DNA from: Anderseniella sp963700895
GTDB taxonomy: Bacteria; Pseudomonadota; Alphaproteobacteria; Rhizobiales; Aestuariivirgaceae
Length of the DNA stretch: 64,000 bases
Direction: 5' to 3'
Assembly: GCA_963700895.1 (NCBI GenBank)
Contig: CAVOZI010000016.1
Coordinates: 310,001-374,000, forward strand
In this document: in pieces, positions 18,441-27,491 of the stretch
Layout: the number at the start of each line of letters is the position of its first letter
Numbering within the stretch: the first letter of the stretch is position 1
Made by a program: the position numbers and the translations under genes
Notes under the pieces: generated by a model
Database searches by the model: none
Seen by the model: the letters and a program-made list of their open reading frames with translations, nothing else
Told to the model about the DNA's origin: nothing

Positions 18441-19010
18441 TCAGCCGGTGCGGCGGCGCCGGTCGCTGTGCGGCTGGTAGGCGATGGCTGCATGGCCCGG
18501 GCAATACGGCATGCCGTCCTTGGGCGGCTTGCCGCAAAAGCAGAAATCCTCGTGGCTCGGATCGCCGATCGGCCAGCGGCAGGTCTTGTCCGACAGCATC
18601 AGGATGGTGACCCGTTCGCCGATTGGAATGTCCGCCGCGCGGATCGGCACCGGTTCCAGCAGCGGTTCCGGCTTTGCTGCCGGCAACGGCTTCAACGCCG
18701 TGTTGCCGATGCTGCGCGCCACCGGGTTGCCGGTGTCGGCATTGCCCGTGTGGGCCGGCCGGCCCGGATGGCTGGGCTCGCGGGTCTTGCGGGTGCGCGG
18801 GGTGCTGACCCTGGTACGGGTAACCCGGCCCGACAGGCCCATGCGGTGAACCTTGCCGATGACCGCGTTGCGGGTTACCCCGCCGGCCAGTTTGGCCGCG
18901 ATCTGGCTGGCGCTCAGGCCCTCGGCCCACATCTTCTTCAGAAGCTCCACCCGCTCGTCCGTCCAGGGTAGTTTCTGGTTGTCGCCGGATGCTTCGTTAT
19001 AGTCGCTCAA
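18441..19010 (-). CDS. gcrA: cell cycle regulator GcrA
   Basis: The N-terminus contains LPWTDERVELLKKMWAEGLS, then SASQIAAKLAGGVTRNAVIG and KVHRMGLSGR, the canonical GcrA helix-turn-helix. The C-terminus holds the conserved CRWPIGDPSHEDFCFCG and YCPGHAAIAY region that contacts sigma-70. In Caulobacter GcrA acts with RNA polymerase at promoters bearing CcrM-methylated GANTC. The TTG start at 19010 is supported by GGAAGGA upstream. A CtrA box and several GANTC sites lie in its upstream region. The middle linker is Pro/Thr/Arg-rich. Confidence 0.95.
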   Translation of the reverse strand: MSDYNEASGDNQKLPWTDERVELLKKMWAEGLSASQIAAKLAGGVTRNAVIGKVHRMGLSGRVTRTRVSTPRTRKTREPSHPGRPAHTGNADTGNPVARSIGNTALKPLPAAKPEPLLEPVPIRAADIPIGERVTILMLSDKTCRWPIGDPSHEDFCFCGKPPKDGMPYCPGHAAIAYQPHSDRRRRTG

Positions 19011-19014
19011 GGCT

Positions 19015-19246
19015 GAATCCTTCCCTCTTCACCGGCCAAGGCTCTGGCCCGGTGTTGAAACGCATATGTACGGACAGAAATCGCTACATCTCGTAGGCTG
19101 TTGATGGGGACACTACTAAATACGCTGAATCACCCGCAAGAGTCGGACCGTGAATTTCAGCTTTTTTCCCCAGTTTCGGCCCCGATTTATGGTTAACGGC
19201 GAGTTAATCCCCAGCTTTGGCCGCCGTACATGCGGCGTTCTGACTC
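19015..19246. promoter_or_regulatory. cluster of GANTC (CcrM) sites upstream of gcrA
   Basis: GAATC at 19015 and 19127, GAGTC at 19140 and GACTC at 19242 fall in the gcrA-argD intergenic region of about 410 bases. GANTC is the CcrM methylation site in alphaproteobacteria, and GcrA responds to it. The spacing suggests cell-cycle control of gcrA, or of argD, but methylation is not visible in the sequence. No credible gene was found in this stretch. Confidence 0.55.
19193..19207. promoter_or_regulatory. perfect CtrA box TTAA-N7-TTAA (gcrA-argD intergenic)
   Basis: TTAACGGCGAGTTAA fits the full CtrA consensus exactly. It lies 183 bases upstream of gcrA and 214 bases upstream of argD. In Caulobacter CtrA represses gcrA, so gcrA is the likely target here. 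Confidence 0.75.
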
Positions 19247-19420
19247 AGGCGTCGTGCAAAGGCTCCGGCCAGGTCCGCCGCCAGCCGGTGCAACACGTTG
19301 ATTTGGGTCCGGTTTACGCATATATTCGCGCTGTTGAAGCAATACGCCGCCGCAAAGCCCGGCGGCGTTTGCCATTTGAAATCCTGTTCACATCAAACCG
19401 GCCAGAAGGTCCTCTCCGGT

Positions 19421-20608
19421 ATGTCCAGCGCTGTATTGCCCACCTACAACCGCACACCGTTCGCCATTGAAAGCGGCGAGGGTGCCTGGGTGCGCACCAG
19501 CGATGGCCGCCGCCTGCTCGACTTTGGCGCCGGCATCGCCGTCAACGCGCTGGGCCACTGCCACCCGCACCTGGTGGAAACCCTCAAGAAGCAGGCCGAA
19601 ACCCTCTGGCACACGTCCAACCTCTATCGCATTCCGGATGGCGAGCGCCTGGCGCAGCGGCTCACTGACGCGACCTTCGCCGATTACGTGTTCTTCACCA
19701 ATTCAGGCGCCGAGGCGCTGGAAGCCGCAATCAAGATGGCGCGCAAGTATCACGCGGTGTCCGGCCATCCGGAGAGATACCGGCTGATCACCTTCGAAGG
19801 CGCCTTCCACGGCCGCACGCTTGCTACCATCGCCGCCGGCGGCCAGCCGAAATATCTCGAGGGCTTCGGCCCCGCCACGCCCGGCTTCGACCAGGTGCCG
19901 TTTGCCGATCATGACGCCATCGAGGCGGCCATCGGCCCGGAGACGGCGGGGATACTGATCGAACCGGTGCAGGGCGAGGGTGGCATCCGCCCCGTGCCGG
20001 CCCGGTGCCTCAAGGGTCTGCGCGAGCTGTGCGACAGGCATGGCCTGCTGCTGGTGTTCGACGAGGTTCAGTGCGGCATGGGCCGGACCGGCACCTTGTT
20101 CGCCTATCAGCAATCGGGCATCGCGCCGGACATCCTGGCCTCGGCCAAGGGCATCGGCGGCGGCTTTCCGCTCGGCGCCTGCCTGGCCACGGCTGAAGCC
20201 GCAAAGGGCATGACCGCCGGCACCCATGGCTCGACCTATGGCGGAAACCCGCTGGCCATGGCGGTGGGCAACGCCGTGCTGGACGTGATCCTGGAGGAAG
20301 GCTTCCTCGAGGACGTCAAGCGCAAGGCATCGCTGCTCAACCAGAAGCTGGCAGGTCTCAAGGATGCGTTCCCGGGCATTATCGAGGACATCCGCGGCGC
20401 AGGACTGATGATGGGCATCAAGTGCAAGCCCGGCGTGGTCAATTCGGACCTTGCTGCCAGATGTCTCGATGAAGGGCTGATGGTGGTCACCGCCGGTGAC
20501 AACGTGGTGCGGCTGCTGCCCCCGCTGATCGTGTCGGACGACGAGATCGGCGAGGCCGTGACCCGCATCGAAAACGCCTGCCGCACATTGAAGCAGAAGG
20601 CGGCCTGA
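19421..20608 (+). CDS. argD: acetylornithine aminotransferase ArgD
   Basis: The 395-residue class III aminotransferase has the cofactor-binding TNSGAEALEAAIKMARKYH, FHGRTLATIAAGG, EPVQGEGGI, VFDEVQCGMGRTG and the PLP lysine in ASAKGIGGGFPLGA. It makes N-acetylornithine in arginine synthesis. ATG at 19421 starts the conserved protein (MSSAVLPTYNRTPFAIE); the longer in-frame reading upstream has no similarity. It is followed by argF after 46 bases. Confidence 0.94.
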   Translation: MSSAVLPTYNRTPFAIESGEGAWVRTSDGRRLLDFGAGIAVNALGHCHPHLVETLKKQAETLWHTSNLYRIPDGERLAQRLTDATFADYVFFTNSGAEALEAAIKMARKYHAVSGHPERYRLITFEGAFHGRTLATIAAGGQPKYLEGFGPATPGFDQVPFADHDAIEAAIGPETAGILIEPVQGEGGIRPVPARCLKGLRELCDRHGLLLVFDEVQCGMGRTGTLFAYQQSGIAPDILASAKGIGGGFPLGACLATAEAAKGMTAGTHGSTYGGNPLAMAVGNAVLDVILEEGFLEDVKRKASLLNQKLAGLKDAFPGIIEDIRGAGLMMGIKCKPGVVNSDLAARCLDEGLMVVTAGDNVVRLLPPLIVSDDEIGEAVTRIENACRTLKQKAA

Positions 20609-20654
20609 GCCGCGGCCTGCCTGTCCCGGCGACAGCAATTCCAGGAACAGCAAC

Positions 20655-21596
20655 ATGTCTTCAAACGGCAACTACCGCTCCTTTATCGATATCTGCGATG
20701 TGCCCGCGGCGGACCTTAACGCGATGCTGTCCGGCGCGCTCAATGCCAAGCAGGCGCGAGACGGCTTGCCCAGAGGCGTGATCGACGGACTGCGCCCGCT
20801 CGACGGACACCTGCTGGCGATGATCTTCGAAAAGCCCTCCACCCGGACCCGCGTCTCGTTCGATGTGGCCATCCGCCAGCTGGGTGGCCAGAGTATCGTC
20901 CTGTCGGCTGCAGACCTGCAGCTTGGCCGCGGCGAGACCATTGCCGACACCGCCCGCGTGTTGTCGCGCATGGCCGACATCATCATGCTGCGCACCCACG
21001 AGCCCGAAAAGCTGGCGGAACTGGCAAGCGAGGCTACGGTGCCGGTCATCAATGGCCTGACCGACGCATCGCATCCCTGCCAGATCATGGCCGACCTGCT
21101 GACCCTGCTCGAACACAAGGGCACCGTAAGCGGCCGCAAGGTGGCTTGGGTGGGGGACGGCAACAACGTGCTGACCTCGTGGATTCATGCTGCCGGCAAG
21201 CTGGACTTCGAGCTGGCCATCGCCACCCCGCCGGAACTGGCGTCGGATGCGGAAGCGCTGGCCTGGGCACGCGACAACGGTGCCAAAGTCAGCGTCGGCG
21301 CCGACCCCCGTGCCGCCGTCAGCGGCGCCGACTGCGTGGTCACCGATACCTGGGTATCGATGAGCGACAACGATGCCGCCTCGCGCCACAACCTTTTGCA
21401 GGCCTACCAGGTCAATGGTGCGCTGATGGCCCACGCCGCAGAAGATGCCATCTTCATGCACTGCCTGCCGGCCCATCGGGAAGAGGAGGTGACCGCCTCG
21501 GTCATCGACGGTCCGCAATCAGTCGTCTGGGACGAGGCCGAGAACCGGCTGCACGCCCAGAAGGCGATCCTGCGCTGGTGCCTCAACAAGCTCTGA
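20655..21596 (+). CDS. argF: ornithine carbamoyltransferase ArgF
   Basis: The 313-residue enzyme has the carbamoyl-phosphate motif EKPSTRTRVSFD, RTHEPEKLAELA in the next segment, DASHPCQIMADLLT, the SMG-like ornithine loop TDTWVSMSDND, and HCLPAHREEEVT. It joins carbamoyl phosphate to ornithine to give citrulline. It sits in argD-argF-hslO, a common alphaproteobacterial arrangement. Confidence 0.96.
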   Translation: MSSNGNYRSFIDICDVPAADLNAMLSGALNAKQARDGLPRGVIDGLRPLDGHLLAMIFEKPSTRTRVSFDVAIRQLGGQSIVLSAADLQLGRGETIADTARVLSRMADIIMLRTHEPEKLAELASEATVPVINGLTDASHPCQIMADLLTLLEHKGTVSGRKVAWVGDGNNVLTSWIHAAGKLDFELAIATPPELASDAEALAWARDNGAKVSVGADPRAAVSGADCVVTDTWVSMSDNDAASRHNLLQAYQVNGALMAHAAEDAIFMHCLPAHREEEVTASVIDGPQSVVWDEAENRLHAQKAILRWCLNKL

Positions 21597-21616
21597 CGAA
21601 TGGACGGCGAGACATC

Positions 21617-22609
21617 GTGAAAGACTTGCGTACAGTGGACATAACGACGGTCGTTTCGGTCGAGGACGCCGTGTTGCCGTTCGAGATCAAGCCGCTTGGC
21701 GTGCGTGGCCGGATGGTGCGCTTTGGCGGCGTGCTCGACCAGATCCTTGACCGCCACGACTATCCGATGCCGGCTTCCGCGGTGCTCGCCGAGGCGGTAA
21801 CGCTGGCCGCCATGTTCGGCTCGATGCTGAAGTTCGACGGCAAGTTCATCCTGCAGACCTCCACTGATGGGCCGGTCGACATGCTGGTGGCCGACTTCGC
21901 CTCGCCCAACAAGGTGCGCGGCTATGCCCGGGTGGACGTGGAGCGGCTGGAACAGCTGGAGGCCTCCGGCCACCTGACGCCGCAGGCGATCATCGGCAAC
22001 GGCCACCTTGCCATGACCGTGGACCAGGGACCCGACATGGAGCGCTACCAGGGCATCGTCGGCCTGCAAGGCGACACGCTGGCCGATGCGGCGCACGAAT
22101 ACTTCCGCCAGTCCGAACAGATCCCGACGCTGCTCAAGCTGGCCGCCGGCCCGCTGGTGGGCCGGGCCGGCGCCGCGCCGTCATGGCGGGCTGGCGCCAT
22201 CATGATCCAGCACCTGCCGGCGGACGGCGGCATCAGCCCGATGCAGGTCTATTCCGGCGACAATCCGTCCGGCGAAGATGAGTCGATCGCCGAGGACGAC
22301 AACTGGGTGAAGGCGAAGTTCCTGCTCGACACGGTGGAAGACCACGAACTGCTCGATCCGCTGCTGTCATCCGAACGGGTGCTGTACCGGCTGTTCCACG
22401 AAGACGGCGTGACCGTCTATCCGGAACTGAAGTTCCAGCGCTATTGCTCGTGCTCGCCAGACCGGCTGCAGGACATTCTCTCGCGCATGCCGGAAGAGGA
22501 CCGCGCCCACATGGCCGAAGACGGCGAGATCAAGGTGAAGTGCGAGTTCTGCTCCACCGAATACGTCTTCTCGCCGGCAGACATCGGCATGGACGACGGC
22601 AACGGCTGA
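21617..22609 (+). CDS. hslO: redox-regulated chaperone Hsp33
   Basis: The protein has about 330 residues with the Hsp33 core (EIKPLGVRGRMVRFGGVLDQI) and the C-terminal zinc switch: C-S-C in RYCSCSPDRL and CEFC in VKCEFCSTEY. Oxidation of these four cysteines releases zinc and activates the chaperone. The GTG at 21617 gives VKDLRTVDITT, the usual rhizobial start region, and lies 20 bases after the argF stop. Confidence 0.93.
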   Translation: MKDLRTVDITTVVSVEDAVLPFEIKPLGVRGRMVRFGGVLDQILDRHDYPMPASAVLAEAVTLAAMFGSMLKFDGKFILQTSTDGPVDMLVADFASPNKVRGYARVDVERLEQLEASGHLTPQAIIGNGHLAMTVDQGPDMERYQGIVGLQGDTLADAAHEYFRQSEQIPTLLKLAAGPLVGRAGAAPSWRAGAIMIQHLPADGGISPMQVYSGDNPSGEDESIAEDDNWVKAKFLLDTVEDHELLDPLLSSERVLYRLFHEDGVTVYPELKFQRYCSCSPDRLQDILSRMPEEDRAHMAEDGEIKVKCEFCSTEYVFSPADIGMDDGNG

Positions 22610-22627
22610 CAGTCCGGGCACGCCTGC

Positions 22628-23805
22628 TCAACGGCTCAAGGCCTCGCCCAGCCGGTCAAGAAACCGGTCGCACTGCGCCAGTTGATCCAGCGCCACGAAC
22701 TCGTCCGGCTTGTGGGCCTGGTCCACGGAACCCGGCCCGCAAATCACCGTCGACATGCCGGCTGCCTGGAAATGACCGGCCTCTGTGGCGTAGGACACGA
22801 CTTCGGTCCTGTTCGAGCCGGTCAGGCGCAGTGCCAGCGAGCGGGCTTCGCCCTCGGGTTCGGGCGCCAGGCCCGGCACGTTGACGTAATTGTCGGTTTC
22901 GATGCCCGCGTTGGCGAAAGCGCGCCCTGATCAATGCATTGCGCCCGCTAACCCAGGCTGCCATCCGGTCTGCGAATCTCGTTCTCGTCCTGGCTTGGCA
23001 GCAGCCGCGCCTCCCACGACAATGTGGCCCTGTTCGGCAGGATGTTCGACGGTGGTGCCCGCGTTCAGAACGCCTGCGTGAACCGTTGGTATAGGGCGGG
23101 TCGAACTCGCCGGACGGATCGCCGCGCTGGCGCATTTCAGCGGCCAGCCGGTCAAGTTCCACCACCATGGCGGCTGCTTCCGACAGGGCGCTCCAGCCCG
23201 CTTCCGGCTGCGAGGAATGGGCTTCGACCCCGGTGAAAGGTTGTCAGGAACGCCTGACAGGCCTTCTGTCCGGTCACCACCTCCATCATGGTGGGTTCGC
23301 CAACGATGCACACCGATGGCTTCGGCAGGCCCAGGCCGAAGCGGCGGATCGCCGGCAGCACGCCCTCGCAGGTGATTTCCTCGTCGCACGAATGCACCAG
23401 GTGCACCGGCCGCGTCAGCCGGCGCGCCGCCAGCCGGGGCACTGCCGCCAGGCAGCAGGCGAGAAACCCTTTCATGTCGCAGGCGCCGCGGCCAAACAGC
23501 TTGCCGTCCGCCTGGCGCGCCTGCCATGGGTCGGTGGACCATTGCTGGCCGTCCACCGGCACGACGTCGGTATGGCCCGACAGCACGATGCCGCCGTCCT
23601 GCATCGGCCCGATGGTGGCGATGAGGTTGGTCTTGCCCGGTTCGAGGTCGGCGCGCACCGTCTCGATGCCGAGGCCCTGCAGATACTCTTCGGCGAACTC
23701 GATGAGCGGTACGTTGGTCTTGTGCGAGGTGGTGTCGAAGCCGATCAGGCTGGCCAGCAGTTCGGCCGAACCGGGCTGGCGCGCGGGCGATGGTCTGGCG
23801 GTCAC
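22628..23805 (-). pseudogene. argE: N-acetylornithine deacetylase ArgE, disrupted by at least five frameshifts
   Basis: The N-terminal two thirds read cleanly: LSGHTDVVPVDGQQWSTDPW, GRGACDMKGFLAC and HSCDEEITCEG are the M20 metal and catalytic motifs, and GEPTMMEVV matches ArgE. From about 23240 the frame breaks near 23238, 23087, 23053, 22962 and 22917. Each break is cured by removing one base, giving TGVEAHSSQPEAGWSALSEA, TTVHAGVLNAGTTVNILPN and NVPGLAPEPEGEARS in turn. The GTG start at 23805 has GGGGAG upstream. It follows apaG on the same strand by 35 bases. Because every protein segment is well conserved, sequence error is more likely than true decay, but as read it makes no full enzyme. 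Confidence 0.75.
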
Positions 23806-23840
23806 GGACGGGCAACTCCCCGAAGGACAGGGTACGGACG

Positions 23841-24240
23841 TCAGTTGATGGTAATGGCTGCTTGCGGCGAGTTCGAGCGAAAACGCCGGCACCTGCACGT
23901 CCAGCAACTGTCCGTCATGGGATTCCATGGTGTAGAAGCCGGTCATGAAGCCGCTCGACGTGCCCAGCGGGCAGCCCGAGGTGTACTCGAAACGCTCTCC
24001 CGGCCCCAGCGTCGGCTGCTTGCCCACCACGCCTTCGCCATCGACATGCTGGCGCTGGCCATTGGCGTCGATGATCTCCCAGTGGCGGGTGCGCAGCGTC
24101 ACCGTCTGGTTCGAGGTGTTCTCGATGGTGATGGTGTAGGCCCACACATAGTAGTTCTCGTCCGGGTCGGACCGGTCGGCCAGGAACTCCGGGTGTACGA
24201 GCACCCTGATGCCGTGGGTTGTGGCTGCATACTGGTTCAT
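23841..24240 (-). CDS. apaG: ApaG (Co2+/Mg2+ efflux protein family; frameshift near the 3' end)
   Basis: The protein starts MNQYAATTHGIRVLV and contains YVWAYTITIENTSNQTVTL, RHWEIIDANGQ, VVGKQPTLGPGERFEYTSG and GFMTGFYTM, the FN3-like ApaG fold with its G-x-G-x-x-G-type loop. As read, the frame runs on into argE; removing one extra base near 23868 gives the expected ending FSLNSPQAAITIN and a TGA at 23841. Its biochemical role is not settled. It is divergent from the dCTP deaminase gene. Confidence 0.87.
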
Positions 24241-24433
24241 GATTCGCCTTCGCAAGTCGTGTATCAGCAGGAAGCTGCCGCAGTGTCTGGAGGTGGCCGA
24301 TTCACCTCCCGGCAATACCCGTTTATCCACGGGAATCAGGCATTTCAGTCTTGATTCCCCGCCACCGGAGCCGACAAGGGGGTTGCCGGTGTGCTATCCC
24401 CTTGAGCATCAGTGTGAGCCCGGAGCAGCCCGA

Positions 24434-25534
24434 ATGACAATGACTCCCAAGTGCGGCATAGCGCCTGCCCACATCATACGGCAGATGGCCGAACAAGGCC
24501 ACATCATTGCCGCGCGGGCGCTGGACGCCGACCAGGTGCAGCCGGCCAGTCTCGACCTGCGCCTGGGCGAGGTGGCATGGCGGGTCCGGGCCTCGTTCAT
24601 GCCGGGGCCGCGCAACACGGTTGCCGACCGCCTGGAGCAACTGTCGCTGCACAGGATCGACCTGACGGCGGGCGCCGTTCTGGAAGTGGGCTGCGTCTAT
24701 ATCGTGCCGCTGATGGAAAGCCTGGCGCTGCCGCAGGGCGTGGCCGCCGCCGCCAACCCCAAGAGCTCCACTGGCCGGCTGGACATCTTCACCCGCGTCA
24801 TTGCCGATCACGCCTCGCAGTTCGACACCGTGCCGGCGGGCTATGCCGGGCCGCTATACGCAGAGATCAGCCCCCGCACCTTTCCCATCCTGGCTCGAAC
24901 CGGCTCAAGGCTGTCGCAGATCCGTTTCCGGCAGGGTGACGTAAAGGCCAGCGACGAGGTCATCCATGCGCTGCATGCCGAAAAGCCGCTGGTGACGTCG
25001 GGTACGGTCGACATCGACAACGGCATCGCGCTGACCATCGATCTGTCAAGCTTCGGCGGCGACCAGCCGGTGGGCTTCCGCGCCAAGCGGCATTCAGGCC
25101 TCGTCGATGTGGACCGCAAGGCGGCGCTTGATGTGTCCGATTACTGGGACCCGATCTGGCAGCGCGACCAGCTGATCCTCGATCCCGACCAGTTCTACAT
25201 CCTTGCGTCGAAGGAGGCGGTGCGTGTGCCGCCCACACATGCCGCTGAAATGACGCCATTCAATCCGCTGGTGGGCGAGTTCCGGGTGCATTATGCGGGC
25301 TTCTTCGACCCTGGCTTCGGCGACGTGTCCGGCCATGGCGAGGGCGCGCGTGCGGTGCTCGAGGTGCGCAGCCACGAGGTGCCGTTCATCCTCGACGACG
25401 GGCAGATCATTGGCCGGCTGATCTATGAGCCGCTGTCCGAACCGCCGGAGACGGTGTACGGCCAGGGCATCGGCTCCAATTACCAGAAGCAGGGACTGAA
25501 ACTGTCCAAGCACTTCAAGCCGTTCGCGGCGTGA
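24434..25534 (+). CDS. dcd: 2'-deoxycytidine 5'-triphosphate deaminase, double-domain form
   Basis: At 366 residues it is about twice a standard Dcd. The first half has QVQPASLDLRLGEVAWRVRA and NPKSSTGRLDIFTRVI; the second has GFRAKRHSGLVDVDRKAALD and QIIGRLIYEPL. This matches the tandem DCD family found in alphaproteobacteria, which converts dCTP to dUTP for dTTP synthesis. ATG at 24434 has GGAG eight bases upstream. Confidence 0.88.
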   Translation: MTMTPKCGIAPAHIIRQMAEQGHIIAARALDADQVQPASLDLRLGEVAWRVRASFMPGPRNTVADRLEQLSLHRIDLTAGAVLEVGCVYIVPLMESLALPQGVAAAANPKSSTGRLDIFTRVIADHASQFDTVPAGYAGPLYAEISPRTFPILARTGSRLSQIRFRQGDVKASDEVIHALHAEKPLVTSGTVDIDNGIALTIDLSSFGGDQPVGFRAKRHSGLVDVDRKAALDVSDYWDPIWQRDQLILDPDQFYILASKEAVRVPPTHAAEMTPFNPLVGEFRVHYAGFFDPGFGDVSGHGEGARAVLEVRSHEVPFILDDGQIIGRLIYEPLSEPPETVYGQGIGSNYQKQGLKLSKHFKPFAA

Positions 25535-25549
25535 GCGGATTGGCCCGGC

Positions 25550-27354
25550 TCAGTTCTCGTCCATCTTGAGCGCCGAGATGAAGGCGTCCTGCGGAATCTC
25601 GACACGCCCGAACTGGCGCATCTTCTTCTTGCCTTCCTTCTGCTTGTCCAGAAGTTTCCGCTTGCGGGTGGCGTCGCCGCCATAGCACTTGGCGGTCACG
25701 TCCTTGCGCAGCGCCGAGATGGTTTCGCGCGCGATGATGCGCCCGCCGATGGCCGCCTGGATCGGGATCTTGAACATGTGCCGCGGGATCAGCTCCTTCA
25801 GCTTCTCGCACATCACCCGGCCACGTTGCTCGGCGCGGCCCCGGTGCACGATGGTGGCCAGCGCGTCCACCGGCTCGTCGTTGACCAGGATCTGCATGCG
25901 TACCAGATCGCCCGGCTCGTAGCCAACCATCTGGTAGTCGAAGCTGGCATAGCCGCGGGTGACCGACTTCAGCCGGTCGTAGAAATCGAACACCACCTCG
26001 TTGAGCGGCAGGGCATACACCACCATGGCGCGGCTGCCGGCATAGGTCAGCTCGATCTGCCGCCCGCGCCGGTCCTCGCACAGCTTGAGGATGGCGCCGA
26101 GATACTCGTCCGGCACCAGGATGGTGGCCTTGATCCACGGCTCCTCGATCTGCTCGATATAGTGCGGCTCGGGCATGTCGGCCGGGTTGTGCAGCTCCAG
26201 CATCTCGCCCTTGGTCAGGTTGATCTTGATAGATCACCGACGGCGCGGTGGTGATCAGCTCGATGTTGAACTCGCGCTCCAGCCGGTCGCGGATGATTTC
26301 AAGGTGCAGCAGCCCCAGGAAACCGCAGCGGAACCCGAAGCCCAGCGCTGCCGATGTTTCCATCTCGAACGAGAAGCTGGCGTCGTTGAGGCGCAGCTTG
26401 CCCATCGCCTCGCGCAGGTCCTCGAACTCGGCGGTGTCGACGGGAAAGAAACCGGCGAACACCACCGGCTGGGCCGGCTTGAAGCCCGGCAGCGGCCTTG
26501 GCGCAGGGGCGTTTTTCTTCGGTCACCGTGTCGCCCACGCGGGTGTCGGCCACTTCCTTGATCTGCGCCGTCATGAAGCCGATTTCGCCGGGGCCAAGCT
26601 CCGCCACCATGTCGGCCTTGGGCCGGAACACGCCCACCCGGTCGACCAGGTAGTTGGCGTCGGTAGACATCAGCTTGATGCGCATGCCCTTCTTCAGCCT
26701 GCCGTCGATGATGCGCACCAGCACGATGACGCCCAGATAGGCGTCGTACCAGCTGTCCACCAGCAGCGCCTTCAGCGGTGCGTCCGCATCGCCCTGTGGC
26801 GCCGGCAGCCGGTGCACGATCGCCTCCAGCACTTCCTTGATGCCGATGCCGGTCTTGGCCGAGATTTCCAGCGCCTCCGAAGCGTCGAGCCCGATCACGT
26901 CCTCGATCTGCTGCTTGACCCGGTCAGGCTCGGCCGCCGGCAGGTCGATCTTGTTGAGGACCGGCACGATCTCGTGATTGTTGTCGATGGCCTGGTAGAC
27001 GTTGGCCAGCGTCTGGGCTTCCACGCCTTGCGCGGCGTCCACCACCAGCAGCGAGCCTTCCACGGCGGCCAGCGACCGGTTCACCTCGTAGGCGAAGTCC
27101 ACGTGGCCGGGCGTGTCGATCAGGTTGAGCTCGTAGGTCTCGCCATTGTCGGCCGTATAGTCGAGGCGCACCGTCTGCGCCTTCACGGTGATGCCGCGCT
27201 CGCGCTCGATGTCCATCGAATCGAGAACCTGCTCCTTCATCTCGCGCTCGGAGAGGCCGCCGCAGACCTGGATGAGGCGGTCGGCCAGCGTCGACTTGCC
27301 GTGGTCGATGTGCGCCACGATGGAGAAGTTGCGGATGTGCGAGGTGTCTGTCAT
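25550..27354 (-). CDS. lepA: elongation factor 4 (LepA), two frameshifts as read
   Basis: The start MTDTSHIRNFSIVAHIDHGK carries the G1 motif, followed by IDTPGHVDF (G3) and NKIDLP (G4) with the LepA-specific C-terminal region GYEPGDLVRMQILVN and CYGGDATRKRKLLDKQKEGK. LepA is a ribosome-associated GTPase that back-translocates stalled ribosomes. Two extra bases, near 26503 and 26231, split it into three frames; removing them restores ALPGFKPAQPVVFAGFFPVD and YKINLTKGEMLELH. Such damage in a near-universal gene points to sequence error. Confidence 0.92.
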
Positions 27355-27426
27355 GCCGCGCTGTTTGGCAGCACGTTCACCACCCGTCAAGCGGACAAAT
27401 GGCGCGGGGGAGGGGGTAGACCAAAA

Positions 27427-27443
27427 TCTGGAATTGTTCTAAA
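27427..27443. promoter_or_regulatory. iron control element (Irr box) before mbfA
   Basis: TCTGGAA-TTG-TTCTAAA matches the alphaproteobacterial ICE consensus TTTAGAANNNTTCTAAA at 12 of 14 fixed positions. It lies 49 bases before the mbfA start. Irr is known to repress mbfA in Bradyrhizobium and Agrobacterium. Confidence 0.75.
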
Positions 27444-27491
27444 CAATAGCCAGATTCAGCCTGCCTGAACGACAAGAATGAGTCGCTGCCC

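Noticed and set aside
19150..19470. Possible small gene between gcrA and argD
   Set aside because: It overlaps the CtrA box and the argD start, has no ribosome site, and shows no recognisable protein features; the stretch looks regulatory.
22628..24240. Natural ApaG-ArgE fusion protein
   Set aside because: The continuous frame arises from one extra base near 23868; removing it gives a normal ApaG C-terminus and stop, and argE has its own GTG with a ribosome site.
26248..27468. 406-codon plus-strand frame opposite lepA
   Set aside because: It is an antisense shadow of lepA and would also cover the mbfA promoter and Irr box.
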